Source of the DNA: JAEUWI01 sp942492815
GTDB taxonomy: Bacteria > Hydrogenedentota > Hydrogenedentia > Hydrogenedentales > JAEUWI01
Reading direction: 5' to 3'
DNA length: 64,000 nt
Assembly: GCA_942492815.1 (NCBI GenBank)
Contig: OW818658.1
Coordinates: forward strand, 2,294,001 to 2,358,000
Every line of letters starts with the position of its first letter. Position 1 is the stretch's first letter. The notes under the pieces are model-generated. The model saw only the letters and a list, made by a program, of their open reading frames with translations, searched no databases and was not told where the DNA came from. Shown piece by piece: positions 34,793 to 43,404 of this stretch. The position numbers and the translations under genes are program-made.

Positions 34793-36316
34793 ATGCTGAA
34801 TCTGGCCCATTTTCTGGACGTTACCGCAGCGGAGCATCCGGACACCACGGCGGTAATCCTGGATGATTTTCGGCTGTCCTATGGGGAAATGGCCGCCGCC
34901 GCCAAGCGGGTGGCCAGCGCGCTGAGCGCGAAGGGTATCGGAAAGGGCGACAAGGTCGCCATGATGATCCCCAACACGCCCCATTTCCCGATTATCTACT
35001 ACGGAATTCTGCACACGGGCGCCACCGTGGTGCCGGTGAACGTGCTCTACACCCAGCACGAGATCGAGCACTACCTGAACGATTCCGAGTCCGTGGCCTT
35101 CTTCGCCTTCAAGCACTTCGAGAACGAAGCCATCAAGGCCTTTCGCTCCTGCGAGGCCTGCCGCCACTATATTTCCGTGAGCCCGCCGACCGATCTGGAG
35201 GCCCCGCCCGTCGGCGAGAACTTCATGCAACTGATCATGTCGGCCGAGCCCGAGTTTGACACGGTTCAGACCATGCCCGACGACACGGCGGTCATCCTCT
35301 ATACCTCCGGCACCACCGGCGCGCCCAAGGGCGCGGAGCTGACGCACTTCAATCTGTTCTTCAATGCCTTCTATTCCACGCGAGAGATCACCAAACCCAA
35401 GCCGGGCGACGTCTGCCTCGTCACGCTGCCATTATTCCACTCTTTCGGCCAGACCTGTCTGTTAAACGCCTCGGTGTTGGCGGGCGCGACCATGTCGCTG
35501 CTGCCGCGCTTCGAGACGGAGAAGGCCATGCAGGTCATCGAGCGCGACAAGGTGCGCCTGCTGGCGCTCGTGCCCACCATGTATTTTTTCATGTTGAACG
35601 AAGCGGACAATTGTAAGTACGACCTGTCGTCCATCACCCATGCGGTATCGGGCGGCGCGGCCCTTCCGGAAGAGGTACACCGCCGTTTCCAGGAGCGTTT
35701 TGGCATTACCATTCTCGAGGGCTACGGCCTCTCCGAGACCAGCCCCATTGCCACCTTTAGCCAGCCGGGCGACCAACTCAAGGTCGGTTCCATCGGCAAG
35801 CCGATCTGGGGCGTGGATCTGGCCATCAAGAAGGATGATGGCACCTTCGCCGGACCGGACGAAGTGGGGGAGATCGTCATCCGCGGCCACAACATCATGA
35901 AGGGCTACTACAACCGCCCCGAGGCCACCCGCGAGGCCATCGTCAATGGCTGGTTTCACACCGGGGACATGGGCCGGGTGGATTCCGAAGGCTTCTACTA
36001 CATCGTCGATCGGAAGAAGGACCTTATCATCCGCGGCGGCATGAACATCTACCCGCGCGAGATCGAGGAAGTGCTCTATGGCCACCCCAAGGTGCTCGAG
36101 GCCGCGGTCATCGGCGTTCCGTGTTCCATGCGCGGCGAGGAAGTGAAGGTCTACGTTTCCGCACGCGATGGCCAGACCCTGGAGCCCGCCGAGATTGAAG
36201 CCTATCTCCATGAGCGGACCGCTAAATTCAAGTGGCCGAAGGAAGTGGAAGTACTCGATCAACTCCCCAAAGGCCCCACGGGGAAGATTCTGAAGCGCGA
36301 ACTGCGCGGCGCGTGA
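34793..36316 (+). CDS. Long-chain fatty acid-CoA ligase (AMP-forming)
   Basis: This 507-residue adenylate-forming enzyme activates a carboxylic acid, probably a fatty acid, to its CoA thioester. The ATP-binding P-loop-like motif is ILYTSGTTGAPKGAELTH (about residues 165-182). GYGLSETSPIA, GWFHTGDMGRVD and DRKKDLIIRGGMNIYPREIEEVLYGHP follow, and the catalytic lysine lies in GPTGKILKREL at the C-terminus. It stands alone between terminators, but the acyl-CoA dehydrogenase gene next to it suggests a fatty-acid degradation module. Exact chain-length preference is unknown. Confidence 0.9.
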   Translation: MLNLAHFLDVTAAEHPDTTAVILDDFRLSYGEMAAAAKRVASALSAKGIGKGDKVAMMIPNTPHFPIIYYGILHTGATVVPVNVLYTQHEIEHYLNDSESVAFFAFKHFENEAIKAFRSCEACRHYISVSPPTDLEAPPVGENFMQLIMSAEPEFDTVQTMPDDTAVILYTSGTTGAPKGAELTHFNLFFNAFYSTREITKPKPGDVCLVTLPLFHSFGQTCLLNASVLAGATMSLLPRFETEKAMQVIERDKVRLLALVPTMYFFMLNEADNCKYDLSSITHAVSGGAALPEEVHRRFQERFGITILEGYGLSETSPIATFSQPGDQLKVGSIGKPIWGVDLAIKKDDGTFAGPDEVGEIVIRGHNIMKGYYNRPEATREAIVNGWFHTGDMGRVDSEGFYYIVDRKKDLIIRGGMNIYPREIEEVLYGHPKVLEAAVIGVPCSMRGEEVKVYVSARDGQTLEPAEIEAYLHERTAKFKWPKEVEVLDQLPKGPTGKILKRELRGA

Positions 36317-36350
36317 GTCGAATTCATACCCGACTGGAATCCTGAATCCA

Positions 36351-36393
36351 ATCAGACCGATCAGTCCGATCCGACTGATCGGTCTGATTTGTA
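36351..36393 (+). terminator. Terminator-like perfect 15-bp hairpin
   Basis: ATCAGACCGATCAGT (36351-36365) pairs exactly with 36374-36388 around an 8-base loop, followed by TTGT. It lies 34 bases after the ligase stop. The T-run is short, so termination may be partial; a copy of part of the arm recurs at 36443-36452. Confidence 0.6.
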
Positions 36394-36413
36394 TACAAGA
36401 CACTTGGGCACTA

Positions 36414-36452
36414 TTCGACACATTCCCATAATTGTGGTATATACTGATCGGT
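36414..36452 (+). promoter_or_regulatory. Possible promoter and operator for the acyl-CoA dehydrogenase
   Basis: TTCGAC (36414-36419) and TATATA (36438-36443), 18 bases apart, form a weak sigma-70-like promoter. ACTGATCGGT (36443-36452) overlaps its downstream edge and repeats the arm sequence of the upstream hairpin, so it could be an operator. This is inference from the repeat alone. Confidence 0.3.
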
Positions 36453-36550
36453 AGGTCCGGGCCGCGCGATTCGCGCAAATAAAACCCGGCCCGTGGCGGA
36501 ATAGTCACAGAGAGCGCCCTTGTAAGACCAGGGACCAGGAGAGGCAGCAC

Positions 36551-38509
36551 ATGCAATTGGACGATAAAGCCAAACAGGCATCCCTTGATGTCGCCGAAGA
36601 TGCCCGCGAGGCCGGATGGCAGGCCCCGAGTTTCGTGGCGGAGCTTTTCAAGGGCAACTTTGACTGGAACCACCTCCATCCCTTTCCTCTCCAGTCTCCG
36701 GAAGACCGAAAAGTGGGGGACGACTATATCGAAGTGCTGCGGGGTGTGCTGGAGCGGCACATTGATCCGAGCAGCGTGGATCGCGATGGTGTCATTCCCC
36801 GTGAAGCCCTGAAAGCCCTCGCGGAGGTGGGTGCCTACGGGATGAAGATCCCGAAGGAATACGGCGGCCTCGGCCTCAGCCAGACCAACTACAGCCGCGC
36901 CTGCGCCTTCATCAGCAGCTACTGCGCCTCCACGGCGGCCGGCATCACGGCCCACCAGAGTATCGGCGTACCCCAGCCCCTGAAACTCTTCGGCACCAAA
37001 GAGCAGAAAGAGAAGTATCTGCCGCGCCTGGCGAAGGGTGCGGTTTCGGCGTTTGCTCTCACCGAGCCCGGCGTCGGCTCCGACCCGGCCCAGATGACCA
37101 CCTTCGCCGAACCCACGCCGGACGGCAAGCACTACATCATCAATGGCCGCAAACTCTGGATCACCAACGGCACCCAGGCCGAGCTCATGGTGGTCATGGC
37201 GCGCACGCCCCCCATCACGGTCAAGGGCAAAGAGAAGAAGCAGATCACGGCCTTCATCGTCGAGACGGACACCCCCGGCTTCGACGTGATTCACCGTTGC
37301 GATTTCATGGGCATCCGCGGAATCCAAAATGGCCTACTGAACTTTGAAAACGTCAAGGTGCCCGTGGAAAACATCATCGGCGCGCCGGGCGAGGGCCTCA
37401 AGATTGCCCTGGTCACGCTGAACACCGGACGCCTCTCCATTCCCGCCACGGCCGCGGCCGGGGGCAAGGCCGCCATCCTCGCGGGCGGCAAATGGGCCAA
37501 AGAGCGCGAGCAGTGGGGCGCACCCATCGGCAAGCACCAGAACACCGCCCAGAAGGTTGCCACTATCGCCGCCGACACCTTCGCCATGGAGGCTGTCACC
37601 TGGCTCGGCTGCGCCATGGCCGATCAGGGCGGTAGCGACATCCGCCTGGAAGCCGCAATGGCGAAATACTTCACCACGGTCCACGGCTGCAAGATCGCCG
37701 ATGACTTCCTGCAACTCCGCGGTGGCCGCGGCTATGAAACGGCGGAGTCTCTGGCGAAGCGTGGGGAGGAGCCTGTTATCGCCGAGCGCATGGTGCGCGA
37801 CGCCCGCATCGCCCGCATCGTGGAGGGCACCGACGAGATCATGCGCCTCTTCATCGCCCGCGAGGCGATGGACGTTCACGTGAGCAAGATTATCCCGTTG
37901 CTCACGCCGGGCGGCAACAAGATCAAGCACTTCTTCAGTAATTTCCTGCCCTTCTACGCCAAGTGGTATCCGAAGCAGTGGATGCCTGCGGCCGGTGGCT
38001 ATGCCACGAGCCACCTTGACCATCGCAACCAGGCCCACCTCATATTCATCGGGCGAAATGCCAAGAAACTCGCCCGGACCATGTTTCACACGATGGCGCG
38101 CTACCAGCAGAAGCTGGAGCGCGAACAGCTCATCATGGCCAACTTCGTGGACATCGGCACCGACCTCTTCGTCATGGCCTGCGTGTTGTCCTACGCCGAT
38201 GCCCTGCTGCCCACGGTGGAGCACAAAGAGGAACTCCAACAGTTGGTTGACCTCTTTTGCACCGATGCGCAGGAACGGGTCAAGGCCAACCTGAAGGCCG
38301 TGACGCACAATCACAATCGAAAATACAGCGACGTCTCGAAAGACGCCATGGACGGGAAATTCAACTGGATCTGCACCGGTATCTACACCGACGTACCTCC
38401 GGGCTATCAGAAATACATGAACGAAAGTATCGACGCCTTCGAGGCCAGGCGCGGCACCAAATCGGCCGCAGACGAAGCCCTGGAGCCCGAAGGCGTGACC
38501 CAGGCGTAG
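36551..38509 (+). CDS. Acyl-CoA dehydrogenase
   Basis: This 652-residue flavoprotein catalyses the first, alpha-beta dehydrogenation step of fatty-acid oxidation. The acyl-CoA dehydrogenase core covers about residues 60-450: LAEVGAYGMKIPKEYGGLGL, FALTEPGVGSDPAQMTTFA, KLWITNG, GIRGIQNGLLNFENV and LRGGRGYETAESLA. The C-terminal catalytic-region block is IVEGTDEIMRLFIAREAM, whose Glu before Gly-Thr corresponds to the base of medium-chain enzymes. An extra about 200-residue C-terminal helical extension (450-652) is as in large bacterial FadE-type proteins. A strong terminator follows. Confidence 0.92.
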   Translation: MQLDDKAKQASLDVAEDAREAGWQAPSFVAELFKGNFDWNHLHPFPLQSPEDRKVGDDYIEVLRGVLERHIDPSSVDRDGVIPREALKALAEVGAYGMKIPKEYGGLGLSQTNYSRACAFISSYCASTAAGITAHQSIGVPQPLKLFGTKEQKEKYLPRLAKGAVSAFALTEPGVGSDPAQMTTFAEPTPDGKHYIINGRKLWITNGTQAELMVVMARTPPITVKGKEKKQITAFIVETDTPGFDVIHRCDFMGIRGIQNGLLNFENVKVPVENIIGAPGEGLKIALVTLNTGRLSIPATAAAGGKAAILAGGKWAKEREQWGAPIGKHQNTAQKVATIAADTFAMEAVTWLGCAMADQGGSDIRLEAAMAKYFTTVHGCKIADDFLQLRGGRGYETAESLAKRGEEPVIAERMVRDARIARIVEGTDEIMRLFIAREAMDVHVSKIIPLLTPGGNKIKHFFSNFLPFYAKWYPKQWMPAAGGYATSHLDHRNQAHLIFIGRNAKKLARTMFHTMARYQQKLEREQLIMANFVDIGTDLFVMACVLSYADALLPTVEHKEELQQLVDLFCTDAQERVKANLKAVTHNHNRKYSDVSKDAMDGKFNWICTGIYTDVPPGYQKYMNESIDAFEARRGTKSAADEALEPEGVTQA

Positions 38510-38556
38510 CGCCCGATCATTTTTCCAACGAATCCTTGCGCAAGAGGGTTCACCGG

Positions 38557-38590
38557 CGCGGACACTTCGGTGTCCGCGTTTCAATTTTTC
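38557..38590 (+). terminator. Rho-independent terminator after the acyl-CoA dehydrogenase
   Basis: CGCGGACAC (38557-38565), a TTCG tetraloop and GTGTCCGCG (38570-38578) are followed by TTTCAATTTTT. This is a textbook terminator 48 bases after the stop. Confidence 0.93.
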
Positions 38591-38610
38591 CGGGGAAAGT
38601 GACAGTCGAG

Positions 38611-38789
38611 GATCTTAGACATTCTTGTCCGAGACAGAGCCTGTGCCTATGTTCAAGGGCCGGCAGAACGTGTTCAAAGACTGCGCGTTGCCAAAGTCGC
38701 GACTTCCGAACACTTGTGCTTTCCAACTCGTGCAAGTGCGCTTCCACTCTGGTGTTCGCCGTGTCTCGGACAAGAATGTCCAAGATCCT
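38611..38789. repeat. Terminal-inverted-repeat element of about 180 bp, copy 2
   Basis: Arms 38611-38638 and 38762-38789 are 28-base inverted repeats with one mismatch. They share the consensus AGGATCTTGGACATTC with copy 1 at 22749-22930. The interior is inverted relative to copy 1, and the stretch around GCGTTGCCAAAG with flanks CGTGTT and TTCCGA is recognisable in both. It lies in the gap before the HD-domain gene. Confidence 0.8.
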
Positions 38790-38882
38790 TTGCTCGGCCG
38801 ACATCTTGTATTGCGGGATGAGCCCACAATCGCGGTATCATACCAACATCGCTCAAACAGCAACCCTCTGGAAAGGCAGCCC

Positions 38883-39320
38883 ATGGCCACACTCGAACGC
38901 GCCCTCGTCATCGCAGCAGAGGCCCACCAGGGCACCACCGATAAGGGCGGCGCACCCTACATCCTCCACCCGCTTCGGCTCATGCATCAGATGACCACGT
39001 CCGACGAACGGATAGTCGCCCTTCTCCACGACGTGGTGGAGGACTCCCCCTGGACCCTCGACGCCCTCCGCGCCGAGGGATTTCCCGAGGAAATCGTGTC
39101 GGCGGTCGATGGGCTCACGCGCCGCGAAGGGGAAACTTACGACAACTTTATTGGGCGCGGGGTGACGAATCCCCTCGCGCGCCGGGTGAAGCTGGCCGAC
39201 ATCGAAGACAACATGGATGTGCGAAGGCTGGGGGAGTTCTGTGAGAAAGACCTGGAGCGGCTCCAACGCTATCAGGGCGCGAGGAAGACGATCCTGGCGG
39301 CGATGGGGGAGCGGGCGTAG
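38883..39320 (+). CDS. HD-domain (p)ppGpp hydrolase-like protein
   Basis: This 145-residue protein is a stand-alone HD domain of the RelA/SpoT-MESH1 type. It has HPLRLMHQM, the metal-binding ALLHDVVEDSPWTLD (HD..ED) and KLADIEDNMDVRRL. There is no synthetase or regulatory domain, so it would only hydrolyse (p)ppGpp or a related nucleotide in the cytoplasm. The start at 38883 (MATLERALVIAAEAHQG) fits the family N-terminus; the open frame upstream runs through the repeat element. A truncated paralogue lies at 47000-47299. It converges with the kinase gene with 13 bases between stops. Confidence 0.85.
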   Translation: MATLERALVIAAEAHQGTTDKGGAPYILHPLRLMHQMTTSDERIVALLHDVVEDSPWTLDALRAEGFPEEIVSAVDGLTRREGETYDNFIGRGVTNPLARRVKLADIEDNMDVRRLGEFCEKDLERLQRYQGARKTILAAMGERA

Positions 39321-39333
39321 CCTAACCGTCGCT

Positions 39334-41055
39334 TCAGGCCTTCGCGAGGAAGCCCCGCAATTTCGCGAGCAACGTTTCCGGTGAGATCGGTTTCTCGATA
39401 AACGCCGTGCCGGGTTCGAGCACGCCGTGATGCACGATGGCATCGTCGGTATAGCCCGACATGTATACCGTGCGCATGGTTGGCCGCAAGGCTCGCGCCT
39501 TCTCGGCGAATTCCCGGTCACCCATTTTCGGCATTACCACGTCGGTCAGCAGTAGTGCGATCTCTCCGGGGTGCTCGCGACAAATCCTCTGTGCATCCTC
39601 CGGATCGCCCGTGTCCAGAACCGTGTAACCCGCCTGGCAAAGTACCCTGCGGAGCAGGCCGCGTACCGCCGCATCGTCTTCCACGACAAGCAGTGTCTCC
39701 GTGCCACGCATGGACTCCGGTTCCACGGCGGCCTGCGTCGCCGCAACGCGGCCATCCGCGCTGGGCAGATAGATCTTGAACGTCGTGCCGTGGTCCACCT
39801 CGCTGTACACCCATATGTTTCCGCCGCTCTGCTTCACAATTCCGAAAACGGTGGAGAGGCCAAGTCCGGTTCCCTGTCCCAGGTCTTTGGTGGTGAAGAA
39901 GGGCTCGAAGATTTTGGCCTTGACCTCCGGCGTCATGCCCGTGCCCGAATCCGTAATCATGACGTGCGGTCCGGCGTGGGCGTCGGGATGTTCCCGGGCA
40001 TACTCCTCGTCAAGATCGACGTTGGCCGTTTCGATGGTCAGCCGCCCGCCGTTGGGCATGGCGTCCCGCGCATTCACCGCGAGGTTCATTACGATCTGCT
40101 CGATTTGGCCGGGATCAAACTCCACCGGATGCAGATCCGGTCGCAGTCGCGTCGCCAGATCGATGTCCTCGCCGATCAGGCGCTTCAGCAGCTTGTTCAT
40201 GCGATCCACGACGTCATTCAAGTCGAGGATTTCAGCCTTCAGAACCTGGCGGCGGCTGAAAGCCAGCAGTTGGCGGGTCAGCGAACCCGCGCGTTCGCCC
40301 GCGCCGCGAATCTCTTCGAGTTGCTCCCGATATTCAAATTCCGGCGGCGCCATGGCCAGAACAAGATCGCTGTAACCCGTGATCACCGTGAGCAGGTTGT
40401 TGAAATCGTGGGCCACACCGCCCGCCAGCCGTCCGATCGCCTCCATCTTCTGCGCCTGGCGAAGTTCCTCCTCCAGCCGCTGGCGGTTCGCCATTTCCTT
40501 CTGGGCGTGGTCATAGAGCGTGGCGTATTCGTCCGCCTTCCGCTTAAGGTCCTGATAAAGCTCCACGTTGGCCAGGGCCAGCGCCGTACTGTCGGCCAGC
40601 GTCTGAAGCAGCCATAGTTCTCGTGTCGTGGCGAGGTGCGTGGTGGCCCAATAGGTTCCGATGGCCGCAAGGGGATCCGCCTGCCGCACCGGCACCATGG
40701 CCAGGCTTTTTACAAAGGTGGGGCGGTACGCATCGGCGGGAATGCGCGGATCGAGATAGATGTCCTCCAGCGCCACGGATTCCCGGTTGAGCATCGCCCA
40801 CCCGGAGATACACGCCTCCAGCGGAAAGCGGCTGCCTTTCCACAAGGGGGCAATGGCATATTCTTCGGCGTAGTAACAATACTCGCCATCCCGAAGAACG
40901 AAGGTCGCGCCGTCCGCACCCGCCAATTCGCGCGCAGCCACGCGCACGACCTGGAGCACATCATCCAACGACCGCGCCTTCGAAAGATCGTGAACCACCG
41001 CCAGCAGGCGCGACAAATCGCTTTGTGCGTCGGTAAAATTATCCACTAAAACCAT
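39334..41055 (-). CDS. GAF-domain hybrid histidine kinase with C-terminal receiver
   Basis: This 573-residue cytoplasmic sensor kinase has no membrane segment. An N-terminal GAF domain (about residues 20-165) is followed by a short coiled coil, a HisKA domain with GGVAHDFNNLLTVITGYSDL (phospho-His) and a catalytic ATPase domain. The ATPase domain has MNLAVNARDAMPNGG, ITDSGTGMTPEVK and EPFFTTKDLGQGTGLGLS. A receiver domain (about 450-570) carries EDDAAVR, the phospho-Asp in LLLTDVVMPKMG and FIEKP. Start ATG 41055 is used, but GTG 41046 has a better-placed GGGAG. The partner and signal are unknown; it diverges from the SOS cassette. Confidence 0.9.
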   Translation of the reverse strand: MVLVDNFTDAQSDLSRLLAVVHDLSKARSLDDVLQVVRVAARELAGADGATFVLRDGEYCYYAEEYAIAPLWKGSRFPLEACISGWAMLNRESVALEDIYLDPRIPADAYRPTFVKSLAMVPVRQADPLAAIGTYWATTHLATTRELWLLQTLADSTALALANVELYQDLKRKADEYATLYDHAQKEMANRQRLEEELRQAQKMEAIGRLAGGVAHDFNNLLTVITGYSDLVLAMAPPEFEYREQLEEIRGAGERAGSLTRQLLAFSRRQVLKAEILDLNDVVDRMNKLLKRLIGEDIDLATRLRPDLHPVEFDPGQIEQIVMNLAVNARDAMPNGGRLTIETANVDLDEEYAREHPDAHAGPHVMITDSGTGMTPEVKAKIFEPFFTTKDLGQGTGLGLSTVFGIVKQSGGNIWVYSEVDHGTTFKIYLPSADGRVAATQAAVEPESMRGTETLLVVEDDAAVRGLLRRVLCQAGYTVLDTGDPEDAQRICREHPGEIALLLTDVVMPKMGDREFAEKARALRPTMRTVYMSGYTDDAIVHHGVLEPGTAFIEKPISPETLLAKLRGFLAKA

Positions 41056-41243
41056 GCTCCCAATGGCGCTAAAACGGACTCAATCGAGTAGGTGGACGTC
41101 TATCTCACCTCAAACGATACCATATTGTGGGGGGGATTTCATCCAATAGTGGATTAATGGGCAATTCGCTGCTGGGTTTTCGGGGTGACTGACGGAAAGA
41201 ATACCAACTACCCAGCGGTACAGGCCAAGAAAAAGTTCTTTTA

Positions 41244-41263
41244 TACTGTACATGTATTCAGTA
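41244..41263 (+). promoter_or_regulatory. LexA (SOS) box upstream of imuA-imuB-dnaE2
   Basis: TACTGTACATGTATTCAGTA is a near-perfect palindrome of the CTG-N10-CAG type used by Escherichia coli LexA (three differences from TACTGTATATATATACAGTA). TATAAT (41262-41267) overlaps its right end as a probable -10 element, so LexA binding would block transcription. The imuA start is 44 bases downstream. Confidence 0.88.
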
Positions 41264-41306
41264 TAATGATCTTGGTATTGAGAGCCCGAAGTTAAAGGAT
41301 ATTCTT

Positions 41307-41942
41307 ATGACCGTTGTAAATCATCTGGCAGCCGAAACGATGCTTTCGGCTAACTCTCTAGTGGATTTCCGTATTCGGTTGGCACGCCTTGACCTATGGT
41401 CTCTCGAATCCATGGCAGGCCGGTTCATTGCTCTGGAGCCTTCTGAGTTCGGCAATGCTATCTTGAGTTTGATTTCCGGGCTGATCCGCGAGGTGCAGGT
41501 TGCGGAGGGCTATGCCGCGTGGATCGCGGGACCCCAGCGTATCTTTTTTCCCCCCGATTTCGCGGCGGCGGGTGTGGATCTGGCCGCCCTGCCTATTATC
41601 CGCGTGCCCGATGCCACCAAGGCCGCGCGGGCCGCCGATACCCTGCTGCGCTCGGGCAGCTTTGCCCTGATTGTCCTCGATGGCGATGGCCAGGCCCTCC
41701 CGCTGGCGCTCCAGACGCGGCTGTCGGGCCTGGCCCATCAGCACCACACGGCGCTGGTGTGCCTGCGCGCGCCGGGCGAGGCGGCGACACGGGGCTCGCT
41801 GGTCTCCCTGCGCTGCACCACGCAAAAACGCCGCACGGGTCACGATTGCTTCTCTTGTGAGTTGCGCGCCGTGAAGGACAAACGCCAAACCCCGGGCTGG
41901 ACCCATCAGGAGCTGCGTCATGGACCGGACGGCCTGTGTTAA
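41307..41942 (+). CDS. imuA: ImuA-like translesion synthesis accessory protein
   Basis: This 211-residue RecA/SulA-like protein is the first gene of the SOS mutagenesis cassette. Typical parts are VDFRIRLARLDLWSLESM, EVQVAEGYAAWIAGPQRIFFPPDFAAAGVDL (read in pieces), IIRVPDATKAARAADTLLRSG and ALIVLDGDGQ. It lacks a Walker A motif, as ImuA proteins often do. It ends with an HQE/QELRHGPDGLC tail overlapping imuB by 23 bases. ImuA cooperates with ImuB and DnaE2 at damaged replication forks. AAGGA lies 7 bases before ATG 41307. Confidence 0.82.
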   Translation: MTVVNHLAAETMLSANSLVDFRIRLARLDLWSLESMAGRFIALEPSEFGNAILSLISGLIREVQVAEGYAAWIAGPQRIFFPPDFAAAGVDLAALPIIRVPDATKAARAADTLLRSGSFALIVLDGDGQALPLALQTRLSGLAHQHHTALVCLRAPGEAATRGSLVSLRCTTQKRRTGHDCFSCELRAVKDKRQTPGWTHQELRHGPDGLC

Positions 41943-43404
41943 TTGCCCAGCGCTGCCCCTGCAGTTGCTGGCGGGAGCCCACCCGGACTGGCGCCGCCTC
42001 CCGATGGTGGTGGTGGATCGGGACAAACCGAATGGCGTGATCCAGTGGACCAATGCGGCCGCGCGGGAGTTCCGCATCTTCCCCGGCATGCGCTATGCCG
42101 CGGGACTGGCGCTGGCGCCGGAGTTGCGCGGCGGGGAAGTAGACGAGCTCGCGGTGAAACAGGCGGTGGCCGATCTTACACGGCGCTTGTGGAACTTCAG
42201 TCCGCGCATCGAGCCCGCGCCGAACGAAGCGGGCGTCTTCTGGGCCGATGTCTCGGGCATGGGTGTGGTCTATCCCTGCCTGTCGGGCTGGGCCGAGGCC
42301 GTGCGCGATGATTTTCGGGAGGCGGGCTTTCGCGCGACAGTGGCGGTGGGTTTCACGCGTTTCGGGAGCTATGCGGCGGCCCGTTCCCGCGCGGACAATA
42401 TCGTCTTCGCCACGCCCGCGGAGGAGCAGGCCCACGTCAACAGCGTGCCCATGAGCCGCCTGCGCCTCCACGCGGATTTGCAGGACACGCTTTACAAGCT
42501 GGGCGTCTCTACCATTGGCCAGTTTCTCACCCTGCCGGATCGGGGCCTGCGGAAGCGTTTTGGCGCGGATGCGGAGGCCCTCTATCGCCTGGCGAAGGGC
42601 ACGGACTGGCGGCCCCTCCAGCCCCTGCCTCCGCGCGAGCCCGCGACCTGCACCACCATGCTGGATTATCCCGAGAGCGACGCCGGGCGGCTCCTGGCCT
42701 ATCTGGCCGATCTGCTCCGGGCGCTGCTGTCGGAGCTGGCGGAGTATCACGAACGGCTGGAGACCTTTTACTGGCGCTTCACGCTGGACAACAATGACCG
42801 GGAAAGGGGCGAGATCTCACCCGCCGCGCCCACGCGCGACGCCAATCAGATTTTAGGCCTGGTGCGGCTTAACCTGGAGCAGCTCCGTCTAGCCTCGGGT
42901 GTGGTGGAGCTTTGGGCCAGCGCGGCGGGTAAGCCCATTACGGAGCATCAGGTCGATCTCTTTCAGGAAGCGCCCCGGCGCAACGCGGAGGCGGCCCACC
43001 GGGCCTTCGCCCAGATCCGCGCGGAGTTGGGCAACGACGCCGTGATGGTGGCGCGGCTCGGTGCGGGCCATTTGCCCGAGGCCCAGTATCGCTGGGAGAG
43101 TCTCGGCGATCTGCCTCGACCCCGACCCGGCGCACCCGCCACCATGCCCCTGGTCCGCCGCATCTACCGCCCCGCCATTGCCCTGCCGCCTCGCGACCGC
43201 CACGAGCCCGATGGCTGGCTCATCGCGGGCGTCACCGAGGGCCCCGTGGAAGAGGTCATCGGCCCTCAGCTCATCACGGGCGGCTGGTGGCGCGCGGAGG
43301 TCTCGCGGGCGTATTACTATGTCCGCACGCGGAATGGGCGGTGGTTCTGGATCTACCACGACCTGAAACGGAGGCGCTGGTTTCTGCAGGGGGAAGTGCA
43401 ATGA
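41920..43404 (+). CDS. imuB: ImuB, Y-family DNA polymerase-like scaffold protein
   Basis: This 494-residue protein has the Y-family polymerase fold, with VFWADVSGMGVVYP, VGFTRFGSYAAARSRADNIV and the helix-hairpin-helix region LYKLGVSTIGQFLTLPDRGLRKRFG. The acidic triad of active Y-family polymerases is not evident, as in known ImuB proteins, which act as hubs joining ImuA, DnaE2 and the beta clamp. The N-terminus begins MDRTACVNCPALPLQLL. The gene overlaps imuA by 23 bases and dnaE2 by four (ATGA), so translation is coupled. Confidence 0.88.
   Translation: MDRTACVNCPALPLQLLAGAHPDWRRLPMVVVDRDKPNGVIQWTNAAAREFRIFPGMRYAAGLALAPELRGGEVDELAVKQAVADLTRRLWNFSPRIEPAPNEAGVFWADVSGMGVVYPCLSGWAEAVRDDFREAGFRATVAVGFTRFGSYAAARSRADNIVFATPAEEQAHVNSVPMSRLRLHADLQDTLYKLGVSTIGQFLTLPDRGLRKRFGADAEALYRLAKGTDWRPLQPLPPREPATCTTMLDYPESDAGRLLAYLADLLRALLSELAEYHERLETFYWRFTLDNNDRERGEISPAAPTRDANQILGLVRLNLEQLRLASGVVELWASAAGKPITEHQVDLFQEAPRRNAEAAHRAFAQIRAELGNDAVMVARLGAGHLPEAQYRWESLGDLPRPRPGAPATMPLVRRIYRPAIALPPRDRHEPDGWLIAGVTEGPVEEVIGPQLITGGWWRAEVSRAYYYVRTRNGRWFWIYHDLKRRRWFLQGEVQ

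Noticed and set aside
36480..36545. tRNA-like sequence (GTGGCGGAATAGTC and TTGTAAGACC)
   Set aside because: Pieces resemble tRNA start and anticodon loop, but no acceptor stem, T-loop or cloverleaf can be formed.
35462..37327. 621-codon open frame on the minus strand across the ligase and dehydrogenase genes
   Set aside because: It is antisense to two clearly homologous genes, crosses their intergenic region and has no recognisable domain. It is a shadow produced by high GC content.
37334..38584. 416-codon minus-strand frame inside the acyl-CoA dehydrogenase
   Set aside because: Antisense shadow of a conserved gene, with no protein-like domain.
38625..38882. N-terminal extension of the HD-domain protein
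   Set aside because: The frame is open, but it translates the terminal-inverted-repeat element and lacks family similarity. The gene starts at 38883.
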